39,912 nucleotides of DNA from Candidatus Roizmanbacteria bacterium RIFCSPHIGHO2_02_FULL_38_11 (GTDB lineage Bacteria; Patescibacteriota; Microgenomatia; UBA1406; GWC2-37-13). The position numbers and the translations under genes were made by a program. Positions within the stretch are counted from its first letter, which is position 1; every line of letters starts with the position of its first letter. The notes under the pieces were generated by a model. That model saw only the letters and a program-made list of their open reading frames with translations. It was not told where the DNA came from and searched no databases. Positions 37,401 through 39,912 of the stretch are shown here, one piece after another. The DNA is taken from the NCBI GenBank assembly GCA_001788015.1, contig MFZO01000002.1:6976-46887 (forward strand), given 5' to 3'.

Positions 37401-37667
37401 GTTAAGTTTACTAGCTTGTAATTCTAATCCGGCATTTTTTTTCCTTTTCAATCTTGGAACTAAAGCTAAGTCACCGTCGGTGACAAAGTCCAGCACAGGA
37501 ACGCTCTTCAGAATAGAATTAGTGATAACTGGAAATGTTCCAGGGTTGTCATCTAATGCGATCTGACCTAACTGTTGAGATAAAGTTACAACAGTATTCG
37601 TAAATAGCTGTCGTTGTTGTTTATCATTTACTTGTGATTCTGATGATTGCCCTTGTTTTTCTGTCAT
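34455..37667 (-). CDS. Large (1070 aa) uncharacterised protein; C-terminal part possibly ATP-grasp-like
   Basis: Single long ORF; C-terminal ASDKRVNLRIVEMMRDELAQFGIDPIPFLDI...FFGVVVKTGDKIPGRE...GVIVQPNIL...KFEVKMMAFA is weakly ATP-grasp-like. No family recognised for the N-terminal 500 aa. Confidence 0.6.
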   Translation of the reverse strand: MTEKQGQSSESQVNDKQQRQLFTNTVVTLSQQLGQIALDDNPGTFPVITNSILKSVPVLDFVTDGDLALVPRLKRKKNAGLELQASKLNGSKVSTRIDILPVGQVQSGQAKLDELIDIALAISFPCAQRLKPYLQITLPDTRQGLTVLKEISAKVREQIPAKKNSEKLAENFILLEQVLRLLEDELISKFLEDPQTVAGLLDLARSEAQVQLFEASRRRNADQIDGLKNEIIQRKMAKLKETKVIEVIEGEEREFSELDSKLYRIIEESGLADRLPDAREQLRQNIEQRKAEVIDAIVKRRAIRKIAGLMLSDHELRGMATKISGLTEEEILALKDDEGVKVRSRIASQLIDTSSRKLMRLGFTTFPNFKKIFEEKRQKLIQALESGDPFLFMAQLSVGEFELIRTRIPNFFRRRMSAENKALFALAKEELQKKLGAGITDEEILELFAEKLFRSILREFSQEVVDRAIQSLGLDFRRLINDPYSLFDVADEILESVGENKKNTPTKIVRADSVDLETKAKEYEFTIPSITTGKCQLVSAESLLRFGIALAPLQRLEDLEAAIQTSEFAPYFDDSTFRLYPPERKLEMIFSIVGRGAGSKLAGSPLFVLRDDVDGLETSMGASKGEDISTQERYGERVFKNSVRISPLMGVIGRPFSANLPKATRVITEAIDTVSANLEETLIATGRKRIAVEEATDFIKDNLPSLMRPTAVSNPGREVLQMDFFLLYPPDVRRRMIETFIETGSLEGMRDELSELTREGIMRASVFDISGGAGGVGITEFLARRFLGKPSGHMESYLDAVLGAAEARLGKPPRRAVIAPRSADLTLMNFEYLPAEQALRQRDMSDVGISTLELLQTSLESGASQLGVPTLKGTVIQPDTILKRFTFPNEGRGAGYRGDLFLRLPDGVVMTPLNSSRIVASDKRVNLRIVEMMRDELAQFGIDPIPFLDIDLRKGNFDTLSDEITEFMVTNRAAYPEIDFFGVVVKTGDKIPGRERIAGEVISAYPIPASVLHSEEMRRAFIVKKLRELYLRGVSGVIVQPNILSLVADNNGTIAPKFEVKMMAFARPRR

Positions 37668-37691
37668 ATTTTTTAGTCAATTTTTAAACCA

Positions 37692-37717
37692 TAAAAAAAC
37701 CTCCCTTGCGGGAGGTT
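37692..37717 (-). terminator. Intrinsic terminator in the leader of the 37667->31810 operon (attenuator terminator)
   Basis: Minus-strand RNA AACCUCCC-GCAA-GGGAGGUU followed by a U run (AACCTCCCGCAAGGGAGGTTTTTTTAT); 25 nt upstream of ATG 37667. Confidence 0.88.
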
Positions 37718-37743
37718 AGTATTAATAAATCTAAATTGTCTTT

Positions 37744-37833
37744 TTATCTCATAATTAGGTCAACAAAAATACCAACCTCCCCAGAGAGGTGATGATAATG
37801 ATACCAATTGGTTCGGTTGGTAAGTGATTTCAT
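37744..37833 (-). CDS. Putative 29-aa leader peptide MKSLTNRTNWYHYHHLSGEVGIFVDLIMR
   Basis: Minus strand ATG(37833)...TGG TAT CAT TAT CAT CAC...TAA(37744), immediately after a consensus promoter and upstream of mutually exclusive antiterminator/terminator arms. Confidence 0.65.
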   Translation of the reverse strand: MKSLTNRTNWYHYHHLSGEVGIFVDLIMR

Positions 37834-37840
37834 TGTTTTT

Positions 37841-37868
37841 ATTATAACAGGATTTTTCTTGCTGTCAA
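37841..37868 (-). promoter_or_regulatory. Consensus sigma70-type promoter TTGACA-N16-TATAAT driving the leader/operon
   Basis: Minus strand TTGACA (37868-37863), 16-nt spacer, TATAAT (37846-37841), then 7 nt to the leader ATG. Confidence 0.8.
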
Positions 37869-37877
37869 ATATTAAGC

Positions 37878-39083
37878 TTATTTCCAGTCGGGGATATAAT
37901 ATTTTCTACCTTTTAAATTTTTTGGTAAATAGTCTTGGATTATTTTCTGGCCTGTTTGTTTTTCGACGAGCCAGGGATAGCGGGTATGCCCTTTTCCGTA
38001 ACCGAAAGACTTCATGACTTTGTTTGCTGGATTGCGAAGATGTAGAGGAATCGGATCGAGATTTTCTTCGTCAATATCTTGAATGGCTTTTGAAATTCCT
38101 TCGGTCGAAGCTATAGATTTTTTAGCAGTTGCAAGATAGGTTGCCGTTTGAGCCATTATTAAAGATGCTTCCGGCATTCCGATCATGTGGACAGCCTGCA
38201 TACAGGAAGTTGCAAGAACAAGGGCTGTGGGTTGGGCGTTACCGACATCTTCAGCCGCAAATATTACCATTCTTCTGGCAATAAAAACTGGATCTTCTCC
38301 GGCTTTAATCATTCTAGCCAGATAATGAAGTGTAGCGTCGGGATCGCTTCCGCGCATGCTTTTTATGAAGGCAGAAATAGTATCGTAATGCCAGTCGCCT
38401 TTTTTATCGTAAAAAATTGCTTTTCTTTGGATAGCTTCTTCAGCTATTTTTAAAGATATATTTTTACTTATTGATGCAGCTAATTCGATTGCATTTATCA
38501 GGGTCCTTGCATCGCCGTTTGACATTTCGATTAAGTGTTTAATCGAAGTAGTTTGCCATTTATGGTTTGGGAAAAAACTTATTGTTCGTTTGGCAATTTG
38601 TTCTAGTTCGCTTTCACTTAGCGAGTTTAGGACATAAACTTGGCTGCGGGAAATGAGGGGGGCGTTGACTTCAAAACCTGGATTTTCGGTCGTCGCGCCG
38701 ATTAAAACTATAGTTCCGTCTTCCACGTGGGGGAGAAAAGCATCTTGTTGAGCCTTGTTAAACCGATGAATTTCGTCGATAAAAAGGACAGCGTCTTGTT
38801 TAAACATTTTCTTTCGTTCTTTTGCCTGTTTGATTATTTCTCTTACTTCTTTTACGCCGCTTGTTACAGCAGAAAAAGCAATGAAGTCAGCGTTAACATA
38901 TTTTGCAATCAATTTTGCCAAAGTAGTTTTACCGCAGCCAGGAGGTCCCCACAATATCATCGAAGTTACTTTTCCACCTTCAAGCATTTTTCGAATTGGC
39001 CCATGAATGCCTACCAGATGTTCCTGTCCGACAAATTCTTCCAAAGTTTTTGGTCGGAGTTGATCCGCAAGTGGAGCTGACAT
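37878..39083 (-). CDS. rarA: Replication-associated recombination protein A (RarA/MgsA AAA+ ATPase)
   Basis: [81 protein letters not shown]. Confidence 0.95.
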   Translation of the reverse strand: MSAPLADQLRPKTLEEFVGQEHLVGIHGPIRKMLEGGKVTSMILWGPPGCGKTTLAKLIAKYVNADFIAFSAVTSGVKEVREIIKQAKERKKMFKQDAVLFIDEIHRFNKAQQDAFLPHVEDGTIVLIGATTENPGFEVNAPLISRSQVYVLNSLSESELEQIAKRTISFFPNHKWQTTSIKHLIEMSNGDARTLINAIELAASISKNISLKIAEEAIQRKAIFYDKKGDWHYDTISAFIKSMRGSDPDATLHYLARMIKAGEDPVFIARRMVIFAAEDVGNAQPTALVLATSCMQAVHMIGMPEASLIMAQTATYLATAKKSIASTEGISKAIQDIDEENLDPIPLHLRNPANKVMKSFGYGKGHTRYPWLVEKQTGQKIIQDYLPKNLKGRKYYIPDWK

Positions 39084-39108
39084 GAAGACATTTTATCACA
39101 TCATCTTC

Positions 39109-39174
39109 GTCATCCTGAATTTATTTCAGGATCTGATTCTAAAAAAAAAGATGCTGAACCAAGTTCAGCATGAC
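39109..39174. repeat. Palindromic repeat (GTCATCCTGAATTTATTTCAGGATC...GATGCTGAACCAAGTTCAGCATGAC)
   Basis: Same family as 4203-4270 and 22483-22548: two back-to-back hairpins with a variable A/T spacer. Confidence 0.85.
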
Positions 39175-39175
39175 A

Positions 39176-39912
39176 TTATAATAAACCCATTTTTTCTCTT
39201 ACTTCCTTCACCGTTTGGGAGGCAATTGTACGAGCCTTTTCAGCGCCTTCTTTGATTACTCTGTCGACATATGATTGATCAGATTCAATTTTTTTTCTTC
39301 TTGTCTGAAAAGGTTGGAGATCTTTATAAATTGATTCAGCTATAGAATCTTTTAATTTAACAAATTGAAGTGTTCCGTCATTGAATTCTTTTTTATATTT
39401 TTCAACTTCGTTTGGAATATAAAGTTCGGCAAATTTATAAAGAGTTTTTACGCCTTCGTTCATCTCTCCACCGGCCTGAGTTGCGGTTGGAACTGAGCGA
39501 ACCTTTTTCTTTATTTCGTCAAGTGAGTCGGTTAGATTAATATAGCTTCCTTCAACAGATTTGCTCATTTTACCTTCACCTTTTAAGGAAGGAATATATT
39601 CGCCTTTTGTTGCGAATCTTTTTGGTTCTGGGAAGTCAGTTGCGTAAAGCTGATTCATCTTGCGGGCAATTTCTCGAGCAACCTCAAGGTGTGGTTCTTG
39701 GTCTATGCCAACTGGTACCAGCCCGGCTTTATAAACCAAAATATCAGCGGCCATGAGAATAGGATAATTTAATAAAGCCATAGTATTGTGGGTTGGGTAC
39801 TGTTTAACTTTCTCTTTATATGTGGGTAGGTGCTGCATGCGGGCAATAGTTGTAACCGACGAAAAGTAAAAAGCCAACTCAAAATGCTGGCTGACTTCTG
39901 ACTGCTGAAAGA
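39176..39912 (-). CDS. trpS: Tryptophanyl-tRNA synthetase, N-terminus cut off by the window edge
   Basis: Frame extends to the edge: FQQSEVSQHFELAFYFSSVTTIARMQ; LMAADILVYKAGLVPVGIDQEPHLEVAREIARKMN; GKMSKS. Confidence 0.95.
   Translation of the reverse strand, partial: FQQSEVSQHFELAFYFSSVTTIARMQHLPTYKEKVKQYPTHNTMALLNYPILMAADILVYKAGLVPVGIDQEPHLEVAREIARKMNQLYATDFPEPKRFATKGEYIPSLKGEGKMSKSVEGSYINLTDSLDEIKKKVRSVPTATQAGGEMNEGVKTLYKFAELYIPNEVEKYKKEFNDGTLQFVKLKDSIAESIYKDLQPFQTRRKKIESDQSYVDRVIKEGAEKARTIASQTVKEVREKMGLL

Noticed and set aside
34756-37566. Several plus-strand ORFs (34756, 35122, 35527, 36760, 37102, 37372) opposite the 1070-aa gene
   Set aside because: Short, Ser/Leu-rich shadow ORFs antisense to one long continuous ORF; no promoter or RBS evidence.
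37692-37833. T-box riboswitch in the operon leader
   Set aside because: No AGGGUGGNACCGCG-type T-box sequence seen; the leader peptide plus competing arms fits peptide-based attenuation better.
1-39912. Recoded UGA (Gracilibacteria/SR1 style code)
   Set aside because: UGA acts as a normal stop in several genes (e.g. korA, the GT at 22869); no conserved Gly positions read as UGA.
1-39912. CRISPR array, prophage or classical IS element
   Set aside because: No regularly spaced direct repeats, no cas, phage structural or transposase genes seen.

Overview
The window looks like a low-GC Patescibacteria/CPR genome (Microgenomates-like by inference), standard genetic code, mostly core genes. Left to right: SecA C-terminal tail; EamA transporter; MFS; GlmS; CvpA-CAP fusion; GIY-YIG nuclease; 5'-3' exonuclease; FtsH; a TsaC-TsaE fusion followed by TsaD; a SUF Fe-S operon (sufC, sufB, short sufD-like, sufS, sufU) followed by ferredoxin and a 2-oxoacid:ferredoxin oxidoreductase pair; Lon with a CIRCE-like operator; a cell-surface glycan cluster (FemX, four glycosyltransferases, GT39-like, O-antigen ligase-like); a tRNA locus; cupin; peptidase E; an uncharacterised three-gene operon; RarA; TrpS (partial). 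The main findings are: (1) a complete CAT-anticodon tRNA nested inside the anticodon of a second, otherwise intact tRNA, held by a complementary stem (30292-30477); (2) an uncharacterised operon (gluzincin-like protein, GCS2-like amidoligase, 1070-aa protein) preceded by what looks like a ribosome-mediated attenuator: consensus promoter, 29-aa leader peptide with WYHYHH, a 13-bp antiterminator and a terminator (37692-37868); (3) several families of palindromic or direct repeats inserted in frame into conserved genes, one family also bracketing a GIY-YIG gene as inverted copies; (4) -10 hexamers 6-10 nt upstream of many start codons, suggesting leaderless mRNAs. All calls come from reading the sequence; no database searches or folding programs were run.
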